Shown piece by piece: positions 52,115 through 60,574 of a stretch of DNA of 64,000 nucleotides. The notes under the pieces are model-generated. The model ran no database searches, was not told the DNA's origin, and was given only the letters and a program-made list of their open reading frames with translations. The translations under genes and the position numbers were made by a program. The DNA lies in NCBI GenBank assembly GCA_019118645.1, contig DWYN01000058.1, positions 1-64,000 of the forward strand, given 5' to 3'. Position 1 is the stretch's first letter. Each line of letters begins with the position of its first letter. This DNA is from Candidatus Blautia excrementipullorum. GTDB taxonomy: Bacteria > Bacillota > Clostridia > Lachnospirales > Lachnospiraceae.

Positions 52115-53245
52115 TTATCCTACCTGTACAGAATCGATAAGCGCCTGAATCTCATCTTCACTCATTGCATTTTCACCGAGAGCAGACTGAACTTCAATCT
52201 CTCCGTTTGTGATCTGTTCCTGCATCTCGTCAATCTGAGTACGGATATCTTCAGGAACAACTTCTTCATAATGGGCATCCTTTACCAGCTCTACGCCGCC
52301 TTCAGCAAATCCCATGTACTCCAGTGTGCCATAGGGAAGTTCGCCTTCCATATCCAGTTTAATCGCACGAATCAGAGAGTTTCCTACATTCTTAATTGCA
52401 GATGTGGGGATGTTTGCTGCATAGTCCGGCAGAAGGGCCGCCTGGTCAGAGTCAACGCCGAATGCGTATCTTCCGGAGTCAACTGCCGCTTCAATCTGTC
52501 CGAGACCGGCGCTTCCCGCAACATTGAATCCGATATCAGCGCCGTTCTGATACTGGGTAAGGGCCATATCTTTTCCTGCCGCGGAATCATAGAAGTTGCC
52601 CACATAAGCCAGGGCCACCTGAATATCCGGGTTTACAGCCTGTGCTCCCTGAATATAGCCTACCAGGAAGTCTTTGATAACAGAGTTTTCCATTCCTCCC
52701 AGGAATCCGATGATGCTGTTGGAAGGATCAACCATCTCAAGAGAATCGTCTGTAGTCATAAGGGCTGCCATAGCGCCTACCAGATAAGAAACCTCGTTCT
52801 GTTTGTACATAACATTGTACACATTTTCTTCTCCGCCTGCACTGTAGTCAAATGCCTCATCAAAATAGATGAACTTCTGATCCGGATAATCATTTGCCGC
52901 ATTTGTAAGCGCCGCCAGCATCTGGAAAGTTCCGCAGATGATTACATCGTAAGAGCCGTCATCGCAGTAGTCATACAGCGTAGGCTCCCATTTTGCTTCG
53001 TCCGCAGCAGTAGCGCCCATCTGTTCCACCTTAAAGGTAAATACATCCTCGCCCAGCTCTTCCTGTAGAGCTGTGAGACCTGCATTGGCGGAATCATAGA
53101 AAGATTTATCTCCAAGAGTACCGTTCAGAAGGAGGGCGGCTTTATACGGTTCGCCGTCATCCTCTGCCATTACAGGCACTGTAGATACTCCCAGGGACAA
53201 AGCCATCGCCATGGAAAGTGCTGCTGCTAAGAATTTTTTCTTCAT
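52115..53245 (-). CDS. BMP-family nucleoside-binding protein
   Basis: 376-residue periplasmic-binding-type protein of the BMP/PnrA family, which bind purine nucleosides. Signal peptide about 1-27 (cleavage after VMA); TLGDKSFYDSANAGL (about 43-57), IGFLGGMENSVI and GFNVAGSAGLGQ are family segments. No lipobox cysteine follows the signal peptide, so surface retention must occur another way. It starts 15 bases after the ADP-ribosylglycohydrolase gene. Confidence 0.93.
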   Translation of the reverse strand: MKKKFLAAALSMAMALSLGVSTVPVMAEDDGEPYKAALLLNGTLGDKSFYDSANAGLTALQEELGEDVFTFKVEQMGATAADEAKWEPTLYDYCDDGSYDVIICGTFQMLAALTNAANDYPDQKFIYFDEAFDYSAGGEENVYNVMYKQNEVSYLVGAMAALMTTDDSLEMVDPSNSIIGFLGGMENSVIKDFLVGYIQGAQAVNPDIQVALAYVGNFYDSAAGKDMALTQYQNGADIGFNVAGSAGLGQIEAAVDSGRYAFGVDSDQAALLPDYAANIPTSAIKNVGNSLIRAIKLDMEGELPYGTLEYMGFAEGGVELVKDAHYEEVVPEDIRTQIDEMQEQITNGEIEVQSALGENAMSEDEIQALIDSVQVG

Positions 53246-53260
53246 ATTTTTATCCTCCTT

Positions 53261-54661
53261 TTATTTTTCTTGCTCAGCTTTTCTGATGCTTGTGATAGTT
53301 TTCTGAATCAATTCTTCCATAGTGATCCTGCGGAAGCCGCCTCTCATGTAAGTAACCAGCTCTCCGAACGCCGGATGAATCAATTCCCGGGGAATCGAAT
53401 CAATTCCCTTTTGTATTGCCAGAACCGGCATAATCATTCCCGCGTTGCAGTCCACATCAATTCCGCACATGGTAATAATGTGAAGCGTTTCCCGGAAATC
53501 GCCGTTTCCGTATATTAATGCAATGATTTCACAGCAGGCATTGGGATATGCATGAATCCAGTTATACCTGTGGTATTTTTCCTCGCAGGCATGAAGGGCA
53601 TCCTGCCAACGTTCATACCGGAGGCAGCAGTCATACGCAAATGAAATCACTGAATAATATTCACTGTCCTTTGGGATCAGGTTGATTGCTTTTTTTACAA
53701 TCTCTTTTACATCATCTGTAACAAAAGCCAGAGACGTCATCACCGCATTAAAAACTTCGCCTAAAATCCCGTTGTTGGCATGGGACACTTCCCCGTCCTT
53801 CCAGGCAAGTTCCGCTGCCAGACGCGCGTCTCCCGGAGCCGCCATGCCGCAGACACCCGCCCGCATCTGTGCGCCGATCCATTCATTGAAGGGATTTCTC
53901 CATGTGCCGCTTTCCGGAGGAAAGATGCCGTTTTTAATATTACGGATGGCAAGCTCTTCCGCCGACCAGCCGCAGGGAATCAGCCCCACCCAGGAAAGCG
54001 CGATATCTTCAGAAGTCACCTGGTATCCTTTCTCTGAAAAGGCGTCCAGAAATGCCAGCTCAAAGGTAATATCATCATTGTAGGTATTCGGCTCTCTGAG
54101 ATATCCGGTCACATCTCCGAAGGCTTTGACCAGGTTTTCATGAGTATAGCCTTCCACCATCGTGCCCATTGCGCCGCCGATCAGCTGCGCCAGCCATCCG
54201 GCGTGGATTTTTTCTCTGAAAGCCTCCCCGGATGTATCCACCGGGATTTTATCCGGAAAGCGAACTTTCTTTTCATACTCTTCGAAAGAATTATAAACTG
54301 TATAATCCCAGTAAGAAGAGTTTTCGTCTTTTTCAGCATTCGCAAGCTCTCTGCGCAGCAGCGCGGATGCTTTATGAAGCTTTACGAAGTCCTTCTGTTC
54401 ATGGGCGGCAAGTCCCTCTTCCAGATACTGGTATCCTTTTTCGCTTACTTTGTAGCCTCTGTTTTCCAGTGCCTGAACCGCCGCTACCATGATTTTTTCC
54501 GGCGCTCCGGACCCCGGCACATTGCTGCCCCAGTCCAGCAGCAGGTTCTGGTCATAGAAACCGGATACGTCAATGTTGTCTGTCCAGGTCTGCTCCTCTT
54601 CCGTGCGGACAACTGGAACTGCTTCTGTAAAGACCTTCTGCGCAATTTTCCATGCTTTCAT
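53261..54661 (-). CDS. ADP-ribosylglycohydrolase-fold protein
   Basis: 466-residue enzyme with an ARH-type C-terminal catalytic domain. GGAMGT (162-167), TYNDDITFELAFL (193-205, magnesium-binding Asp pair) and DVDCNAG (402-408) correspond to the ARH metal-binding motifs. The first 140 residues are an additional region of unknown role. It leads the nucleoside transporter operon, so an N-glycosidic substrate such as a nucleoside, nucleotide or ADP-ribose derivative is inferred. No signal peptide; cytosolic. RBS AAAGGAG precedes the ATG. Confidence 0.88.
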   Translation of the reverse strand: MKAWKIAQKVFTEAVPVVRTEEEQTWTDNIDVSGFYDQNLLLDWGSNVPGSGAPEKIMVAAVQALENRGYKVSEKGYQYLEEGLAAHEQKDFVKLHKASALLRRELANAEKDENSSYWDYTVYNSFEEYEKKVRFPDKIPVDTSGEAFREKIHAGWLAQLIGGAMGTMVEGYTHENLVKAFGDVTGYLREPNTYNDDITFELAFLDAFSEKGYQVTSEDIALSWVGLIPCGWSAEELAIRNIKNGIFPPESGTWRNPFNEWIGAQMRAGVCGMAAPGDARLAAELAWKDGEVSHANNGILGEVFNAVMTSLAFVTDDVKEIVKKAINLIPKDSEYYSVISFAYDCCLRYERWQDALHACEEKYHRYNWIHAYPNACCEIIALIYGNGDFRETLHIITMCGIDVDCNAGMIMPVLAIQKGIDSIPRELIHPAFGELVTYMRGGFRRITMEELIQKTITSIRKAEQEK

Positions 54662-54761
54662 GAACTTTTCTCCTTTTTGTCGCGTTTATACCAGCCTTTT
54701 GTTCAAATCTTCACAAATACTCTTAAAGTATCAACTCTATTTTATAACATTTTTCAACAAA

Positions 54762-54791
54762 TTACTATACTTTTTAGTAAAATTATGTCAA
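54762..54791 (-). promoter_or_regulatory. Promoter with overlapping dyad for the nucleoside operon
   Basis: -35 TTGACA (54791-54786), 16-base spacer, -10 TATAGT (54769-54764). The inverted repeat TTACTA-N7-TAGTAA (54762-54780) covers the -10 and adjoining spacer, a likely operator for an unidentified regulator. Confidence 0.6.
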
Positions 54792-54931
54792 ATTATTTTT
54801 CCCCATGTTATTGCAATTTTATATAACTTATGTCATACTCACTTATTAGAATTTTGTCACCGGCGAAGTCCCTGGTCGGGATATATCATACATATCCTCT
54901 GTCCGGTCCGGAAATCGAAAGGAGACCTTAT

Positions 54932-55354
54932 ATGTACGCATTGTTTACTCTTCTGGCAGGAGCCTGCCAATCCGCCATGGCCAGCCTGAACGGTATGCTC
55001 ACAGATCATATAGGTATGTTCGGAATGAGCTTCTGCGTTCACGCCATCGGAGGAATTCTTCTCATACTGTATATGAAAGCCACTACCCATGAAAGGCTGA
55101 AAATTTCCGGAATGCCCTGGTATCTTTATTCAGCGGGTTTTTTCGGAATTTTCCTCGTGGTAAGCTCCAGCTACTGCATCGGAGTTCTGGGGGTTTCCTT
55201 TATGACCTGCATCTCTGTGACAGGACAGCTTGTTATTTCCGCTGTCATTGATCATTTCGGCTGGTTCGGAGTGCCGAAGATCCCCTTTAACCGAAAACGG
55301 CTTCCCTGTTTTATCCTGATACTTGCCGGACTGATTATCTTAAATCTTTCCTGA
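54932..55354 (+). CDS. Half-size DMT-superfamily membrane protein (YdcZ/DUF606 type), first of pair
   Basis: 140 residues with about 4-5 hydrophobic helices (ALFTLLAGACQSAMASLNGML, GIFLVVSSSYCIGVLGVSFM). DUF606 proteins form paired half-transporters of the EamA-like group; substrate unknown. Start ATG 54932 has AAAGGAG upstream. It is followed after 15 bases by a related protein in the same orientation, within the nucleoside island. Confidence 0.82.
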   Translation: MYALFTLLAGACQSAMASLNGMLTDHIGMFGMSFCVHAIGGILLILYMKATTHERLKISGMPWYLYSAGFFGIFLVVSSSYCIGVLGVSFMTCISVTGQLVISAVIDHFGWFGVPKIPFNRKRLPCFILILAGLIILNLS

Positions 55355-55369
55355 CAGAAAGGAGTTCCT

Positions 55370-55825
55370 ATGGCTTTTGTATTAACACTGGCGTTTTTAA
55401 ACGGATGCGCCACCGTTATCTCAAAAATGATCAATTACCGCTGTACGAAATATCTGGGAACAAACAACGGTTCTCTGGTAAACTATGTCGTAGCCTCTGT
55501 ATTGTCCCTCGTCCTGCTCCTGGTGTTTTCCGGATCATCGGCAGATCTGAATGATTTCCGGCAGACCCCCTGGTGGCTGTATCTGGGCGGAGCTTTTGGC
55601 ATTGTCGCTTTTATTATATCTATGATCACACTCTCCCGCCTGAAGGTGATGGAGTCCACCATCCTTCTTCTTGTCGGGCAGCTCACAGCCGGAATTCTTT
55701 TTGACGCCTTTGTCTTCCGGGACATCAGCATCAGGAAAATTTTCGGCATTGTCCTGGTAGCCGCCGGCATTATCTGGGATAACAAAATATCTTCTGCATC
55801 CAGGGAGAAATCGTCCGGGGACTGA
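55370..55825 (+). CDS. Half-size DMT-superfamily membrane protein (YdcZ/DUF606 type), second of pair
   Basis: 151 residues, five hydrophobic helices, beginning FVLTLAFLNGCATVISKMIN. Similar length and helix layout to its upstream neighbour, consistent with a heteromeric exporter or importer. AAAGGAG precedes ATG. The stop lies inside its own terminator (55798-55843). Confidence 0.82.
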   Translation: MAFVLTLAFLNGCATVISKMINYRCTKYLGTNNGSLVNYVVASVLSLVLLLVFSGSSADLNDFRQTPWWLYLGGAFGIVAFIISMITLSRLKVMESTILLLVGQLTAGILFDAFVFRDISIRKIFGIVLVAAGIIWDNKISSASREKSSGD

Positions 55826-55843
55826 TTCCTCCCTGGATTTTTT
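55798..55843 (+). terminator. Terminator of the DMT pair
   Basis: 10-base-pair stem ATCCAGGGAG / CTCCCTGGAT with a 21-base loop and a T-run; the stop codon of the second DMT gene lies in the loop. Confidence 0.85.
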
Positions 55844-55844
55844 A

Positions 55845-56630
55845 TTACTGTTTTCCGCTTCTTTCTCTGTCCTGTGCAATCAGGCGGCGCAATGCTCCCA
55901 CGCCTACACGCACAGCCATATCTGTATCATGTATCTGCGGATTATCCATGCCCCGCTTTGCTCTTTCCTGATTTCCTACTGCCAGAAAAGCGGAACCGCA
56001 GCGTACTCTCAAATAGCTTGCCACAGTAAACAGGGCAGCGGACTCCATTTCTGAAGCCAGGCATCCCAGTCTCATCCATGCTTCCCATTTATTTTCCAGC
56101 TCATAATTTACCGGCTTTGTCTCCGGTGAATGCTGTCCATAGAAAGAATCCTTGCACTGCACAACGCCGGTATGGAAAGTGACTCCCAGGTCAGAAGCAG
56201 ATCCCACAAGTGCATTTACAACGTCAAGATCTGCCACCGCCGGAAATTCAATAGGGGCGTATTCCCTGCTTGTGCCCTCCATACGAATGGCCCCGGTAGC
56301 TACAATAATATCGCCGCCTTTTACAGACAGATCCATACCTCCGCAGGTTCCCACTCTGACAAAGGTATCGGCCCCGCACTGCACCAGTTCTTCCATGGCA
56401 ATGGAAGCGGAAGGGCCTCCTATGCCGGTGGATGTGACGCTGACCTTTTCCCCGTCAAGATATCCTGTATAAGTGATAAATTCCCTGTTGTCCGCTATCA
56501 TCACGGGATCATCAAAATACTTTGCTATGGAAGCGCAGCGCTTGGGATCACCGGGCAGAATTACATATTTTCCGACTTCCCCCTCAGCCACCTTAATGTG
56601 ATACGCTCTTCCGTCATTCGAATAAACCAT
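55845..56630 (-). CDS. udp: Uridine phosphorylase-like nucleoside phosphorylase
   Basis: 261-residue NP-I family phosphorylase, more Udp- than DeoD-like. [20 protein letters not shown] (about 23-42) is the phosphate-binding part, [15 protein letters not shown] the ribose site, and [12 protein letters not shown] the base/ribose residues. It cleaves pyrimidine nucleosides to base and ribose-1-phosphate, complementing the nucleoside hydrolase. It is convergent with the DMT pair and downstream of the reductase gene (59-base gap). Confidence 0.9.
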   Translation of the reverse strand: MVYSNDGRAYHIKVAEGEVGKYVILPGDPKRCASIAKYFDDPVMIADNREFITYTGYLDGEKVSVTSTGIGGPSASIAMEELVQCGADTFVRVGTCGGMDLSVKGGDIIVATGAIRMEGTSREYAPIEFPAVADLDVVNALVGSASDLGVTFHTGVVQCKDSFYGQHSPETKPVNYELENKWEAWMRLGCLASEMESAALFTVASYLRVRCGSAFLAVGNQERAKRGMDNPQIHDTDMAVRVGVGALRRLIAQDRERSGKQ

Positions 56631-56689
56631 TCCGTACTCTCCTTTTCTACTTTTTTATTTTTTTTGCAGAAGTCCTCTCCTGCTTCAGA

Positions 56690-57292
56690 TTACAGAGCAA
56701 GCTGGCGGCATACCCGACGGGTGTCTTCCCTGGCTTTCTCCATAATGGCTCCGGCGTCCAGCTCCTGAATATCGACCCCGTCCGCATATACGCAATAATA
56801 ACTGTCTATGCCGAAAAACCTGGATAGGGCTTCCATGTAGGGACTTCCCTGCTCCATATCACTGTCTGCCCAGAGGCCTCCTCTTGTTGTAAGAAAGAGA
56901 AGCCATTTGCCGCGGCAGATTCCATGAAGCCCATCTGCGCTGCTGGCAAACGTAATCTGATCTGCCGAGACATTCTCAATATATACCTTGAGCACAGCGG
57001 GAACACTCAAATCCCAGAAAGGAGCCGCCGCAATAATTCCGTCCGCTTCTCTGAACTGGCGGCCATATCTGAATACAGGATGTCCGTATTCTTTTTTTGC
57101 AAGAAGTGCGTCTCTTTCTTTCAGCGTTTCTGTATTCCAGTATTTCAGATCCAGTTCCATCAGATTCAGGATTTCGAAGTTCCAGTCCGGATGCAGTTCC
57201 CTCAGTTCACCTACCGCGGTATCCATCAATTGCTTTGTCCGGGATTCCTCCCTTCTTACACAGGCGTCAATCACAAGTACGTTTTTTCCCAA
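56690..57292 (-). CDS. Flavodoxin-fold NAD(P)H-dependent oxidoreductase
   Basis: 200-residue FMN-dependent reductase of the NQO1/AzoR-like group. LVIDACVRREESRTKQL (about 6-22) is the flavin-phosphate loop region, APFWDLSVPAVLKVYIEN (about 91-108) the usual central motif and FLTTRGGLW the second FMN loop. The start is TTG 57292 with AGGAGG eight bases upstream. It sits between the amidohydrolase and udp genes; a role in pyrimidine or modified-base reduction is only a guess. Confidence 0.85.
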   Translation of the reverse strand: MGKNVLVIDACVRREESRTKQLMDTAVGELRELHPDWNFEILNLMELDLKYWNTETLKERDALLAKKEYGHPVFRYGRQFREADGIIAAAPFWDLSVPAVLKVYIENVSADQITFASSADGLHGICRGKWLLFLTTRGGLWADSDMEQGSPYMEALSRFFGIDSYYCVYADGVDIQELDAGAIMEKAREDTRRVCRQLAL

Positions 57293-57320
57293 ATAGCATT
57301 CCTCCTGTCTTATAGACCTG

Positions 57321-58673
57321 TCAAATCATCGGAAATCTGTCCGGCAGAGAAATATTTCCCCGTCTGCAGATGGCAGCGGCATGTTCCTTCCCAAGGCGGA
57401 TAATTTCTTTTTCATCGATGGTCAGAAGCACTCTGTCCTTCATCAGCCATTTTCCATCGCACATGGTACACTGAATATTCGTGCTGTGCATGGAGGTAAC
57501 CAGGTTCGCAATCGGATCATGAACCGGCACCATATCCGGACTGATATCCGGGGCAATAACAATCAGATCTGCCTTCTTCCCGGCTTCCAGACTTCCGTAA
57601 AGTTCCTCTTCCCCTACTGCTTTTGCTCCGTTAATAGTCGCCATGGCAAGTATTTCTTCCGCCTTCACCACATCCGGTTCCAGTCTCCATCCTTTGTGGA
57701 TCAGCGATGTCACCCACATTTCATCCACCATATTCATACGGTTATTTGTAGGAGCGCCGTCAGTCCCCAGGGCAACGCAGACGCCTTCCCGAAGCATTCT
57801 CGGAATTTTCGCAAAGCCAAGAACACGCATGGCGGACGCAGGATTGTGAGATACCTTTACACCGTGATCCCGGAACATCTCTACTTCCTCATTCGTCAGC
57901 CAGACGGCATGAGCGGCTATCACATTTTTATCCAGAAAGCCGAGGCGATTCAGATGGGTGACTGTTGTGCATCCTCTTGTCTCCTTTGCGTACTCTACCT
58001 CTGATTTTGCCTCCGCAATATGCATATGTACGCCCACGCCGTATTTGTCCGCAAGCTCTTTTGTCCTCATAATCAGGTCATCTGTTGCGTTAAAGATCGT
58101 CCGGATGCCAAACCATACTTTTACTCTGCCGTCCGCGGTATTATGGTATTTTCTGAGATCCTCCTCCTGTTTTGCCAGTTCCTCATCCGTATTGCGCTGC
58201 CAGGGACCGGGAAGGCCCTCTCCGCAGTCCATCACGGATTTTGCGAGTTTTCCACGAATACCGGCCTCTGTGACCGCCTTCGCCATACCAGATACATATT
58301 GTCCGCCGGGTTCTGCAATAGAAGTGCATCCTGCTTTAATCTGCTCCGCGCAGAACAGAAGCGTGGAAATATAGGAATCTTCTTCCGTCATATTGCTTTC
58401 ATACGGCCAGATGCGTTCTCTGAGCCAGGTGAGAAGATCCACGTCATCCGCCAGGCCTCTGGCCAGCTGCTGGGAAGTATGCGTATGGGTATTGACAAAA
58501 CTGGGCATGACGATTTTTCCCTCGCAGTCCATCACTTCATCACAGTCATCCGGATACTCAAAATGCCCGATCTTCGCAATTCTGTCGTTCTCAATCAGGA
58601 CATCCCCTTTGCGGTAAACTTCGCGTTTTTCATTCATGGTTATGACCATGGCGTTTTTTAATAATATTTTCAT
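57321..58673 (-). CDS. TRZ/ATZ-family amidohydrolase (deaminase-like), second copy
   Basis: 450-residue metal-dependent hydrolase. Zinc ligands NTHTHT (about 60-65), HMHIAEA (about 212-218), AAHAVW and LGTDGAPTNN (about 300) match S-adenosylhomocysteine/methylthioadenosine deaminase-type and guanine deaminase-type enzymes. It is related to the amidohydrolase at 45062. Its promoter at 58704-58731 probably also drives the reductase and udp genes. Substrate unresolved. Confidence 0.88.
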   Translation of the reverse strand: MKILLKNAMVITMNEKREVYRKGDVLIENDRIAKIGHFEYPDDCDEVMDCEGKIVMPSFVNTHTHTSQQLARGLADDVDLLTWLRERIWPYESNMTEEDSYISTLLFCAEQIKAGCTSIAEPGGQYVSGMAKAVTEAGIRGKLAKSVMDCGEGLPGPWQRNTDEELAKQEEDLRKYHNTADGRVKVWFGIRTIFNATDDLIMRTKELADKYGVGVHMHIAEAKSEVEYAKETRGCTTVTHLNRLGFLDKNVIAAHAVWLTNEEVEMFRDHGVKVSHNPASAMRVLGFAKIPRMLREGVCVALGTDGAPTNNRMNMVDEMWVTSLIHKGWRLEPDVVKAEEILAMATINGAKAVGEEELYGSLEAGKKADLIVIAPDISPDMVPVHDPIANLVTSMHSTNIQCTMCDGKWLMKDRVLLTIDEKEIIRLGKEHAAAICRRGNISLPDRFPMI

Positions 58674-58703
58674 AAGCTTCCTCCTGTTTTACCCCTTTGT
58701 TTT

Positions 58704-58731
58704 AGTATAAATATTACAAAAAAAAAGTCAA
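58704..58731 (-). promoter_or_regulatory. Promoter of the amidohydrolase-reductase-udp genes
   Basis: -35 TTGACT (58731-58726), 16-base T-rich spacer, -10 TATACT (58709-58704), about 31 bases before the start codon. Confidence 0.75.
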
Positions 58732-58792
58732 GACAAACAAAAAATCTGTCATCTGTATTCTTTCAAGAAGGGAACGCAGCATGTTTCTCCCG

Positions 58793-58840
58793 AAAAAAAG
58801 CGGGATAAAGCCGCGGACACAGTGCCCGCGCTTTATCCCG
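58793..58840 (-). terminator. Terminator of the CO dehydrogenase operon
   Basis: Long GC-rich hairpin CGGGATAAAGC / GCTTTATCCCG with an inner GCG pairing, followed by T7 on the minus strand, 40 bases after the oxidoreductase stop. Confidence 0.85.
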
Positions 58841-58880
58841 TCTGTAATTTTTTTGCAAATATACCTGTTTTCCGGAAATT

Positions 58881-60110
58881 TTATACTGAGTACAGATATT
58901 CTCCATTCTCCTTTACACCGTAAAAATCGGCAAAACTCAAAGAGAATATCTCTCCCTCACGTCCGGTAAGATCAATTCCGTTCTTGATCAGATACTGATA
59001 GATACCGTCATGAGAGATGTCGCCCTGCTGAAGGAAGCCCACAAGCCGGTGATTCCGGAAAATCGCCCTTTCATACTGGTTTCTGCTCTCTTTTGCGATC
59101 ACCTGATCTCCCTCCTCCGGATTCAGGGTGCCTACGCACAGAGACACCAGTCCGAAGAAATTGATAGTATTCTTCGCCGCAAACCGATCCACATACATAA
59201 ATTTATTTCCGAGAACCATATTCTGGGCAGCAATTTTCCCCTGTTTCTGAGCATTCGGCCAGATACCGGAAAGGCCGGTTACGTCTCCCGCCGCATACAC
59301 ATCGGAAACGCCGGTCTGCATATAATCGTTCACCTGAATTCCCCGGTCAATGGCAAGGCCGCTGTCCTCAAATCCTGCCACAGCGCTTCTCACGCCGGCT
59401 GCCACGATCACCATATCGCACTCCAATTTTTCCCCGTTATCGAGAACCACATGGGTGATCTCGCCTTTTTCATTGGAAACCGTATCTGCTCCTCTTCGTC
59501 CCAGGCAGAAGCGGCATCCTGCTTTTTCAAAACGCTTCTGGTATTCCGCAGCCCCTCTCTCATCAAGCTGGATAGGAAGAATCCGCTCCGCCATCTCCAC
59601 AATCGTAATCTTCTTTCCCTGTTCCAGAAGTCCATAGGCCGCATCGAGGCCGACAAGGCCGGAACCGATGATCACCACTTTTTCAGACTTTGCCGCTCTT
59701 TCATCAATGGCTTTGGCGTCGCTGAGATGGCGAAGCCCGAAAACATTGGGAGCATTTCTCAAATCTCCCACAGGAGGAATGAAGCTTTCCGCACCTGTGG
59801 CGATGAGAAGCTTGTCATAGTCACAGGCATATCCCTCTGTTCCATAATATACTTTTTTCGCTTTGGTATCCAGCCTAGTCACTCTCTGTCCGGCAATCTG
59901 CCAGATATGATTCTTTTCGAAAAAGTCTGCCGGGACAAAGTTCAGCCCCGCCGCATCGCGCTCATGGCTTAAATACTTATGCAGCATGCAGCGGGAATGC
60001 GGCTTTTCATCCACAGAGATCATCACGATCTCGTCCTGAGGAGCCAGCTCCCGAAGAGTTCTGGCTGCGGTCATACCCGCCGCGCCGATTCCGATAATCA
60101 CATATTTCAT
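58881..60110 (-). CDS. FAD/NAD(P)-dependent oxidoreductase of the CODH operon
   Basis: 409-residue pyridine-nucleotide-disulfide-type reductase. FAD-binding IGIGAAGMTAART (about 5-17), NAD-binding IIGSGLVGLDAAYGL (about 146-160) and VYAAGDVTG near 275 are seen; there is no redox-active CxxC pair. As the last gene after cooS and the ferredoxin, it likely transfers electrons from CO oxidation to NAD(P)+, as in known CooS-CooF-FNOR clusters. The start ATG 60110 follows GGAGGTG. Confidence 0.92.
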   Translation of the reverse strand: MKYVIIGIGAAGMTAARTLRELAPQDEIVMISVDEKPHSRCMLHKYLSHERDAAGLNFVPADFFEKNHIWQIAGQRVTRLDTKAKKVYYGTEGYACDYDKLLIATGAESFIPPVGDLRNAPNVFGLRHLSDAKAIDERAAKSEKVVIIGSGLVGLDAAYGLLEQGKKITIVEMAERILPIQLDERGAAEYQKRFEKAGCRFCLGRRGADTVSNEKGEITHVVLDNGEKLECDMVIVAAGVRSAVAGFEDSGLAIDRGIQVNDYMQTGVSDVYAAGDVTGLSGIWPNAQKQGKIAAQNMVLGNKFMYVDRFAAKNTINFFGLVSLCVGTLNPEEGDQVIAKESRNQYERAIFRNHRLVGFLQQGDISHDGIYQYLIKNGIDLTGREGEIFSLSFADFYGVKENGEYLYSV

Positions 60111-60115
60111 CTTCG

Positions 60116-60559
60116 TCACACCTCCTCCACATGGATGGCCTGCTTCGGACAGGCTTTCACACAGCTGGGTTCTCCGCCAAGATCTCTGCAGAAATCGCAC
60201 TTGATCACAATACTGTGCGTCTCATCGTCCGGTTTCAGCACGCCGTAAGGACAGTTCATCACGCACATAAAGCAGGAGCCGCATTTCTCTTTATCGTAGT
60301 ATACATGTCCGTCTTCCGGACTCTTGGTCAGTGCGCCGCTCATGCAGGCAAGCACGCACTCCGGCTCGTCGCAGTGACGGCAGAAAACCGGCTTGTATCC
60401 GTCTGCTGTTTTGTATATAAAATTGCGGCTTTCATTTGCCGGATCGTTCAGATCCAGTGTATAGATATCGCCCGTATCCTTCCGGTGGGCCTGCATGCAT
60501 GCCAGGCTGCAGCTTTTGCAGCCGTCACATTTTTCCGCGTCAATGATAATTCTTTTCAT
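60116..60559 (-). CDS. cooF: Four-cluster ferredoxin (CooF-like)
   Basis: 147-residue polyferredoxin with four cysteine sets for 4Fe-4S clusters: CDGCKSCSLAC, CRHCDEPECVLAC, CGSCFMCVMNCP and CDFCRD...CVKACP. It should carry electrons from CooS to the FAD/NAD reductase encoded 5 bases downstream. The start ATG 60559 has GGGGG seven bases upstream; ATG 60565 is too close. Confidence 0.93.
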   Translation of the reverse strand: MKRIIIDAEKCDGCKSCSLACMQAHRKDTGDIYTLDLNDPANESRNFIYKTADGYKPVFCRHCDEPECVLACMSGALTKSPEDGHVYYDKEKCGSCFMCVMNCPYGVLKPDDETHSIVIKCDFCRDLGGEPSCVKACPKQAIHVEEV

Positions 60560-60574
60560 GGTCATGCCCCCTTA

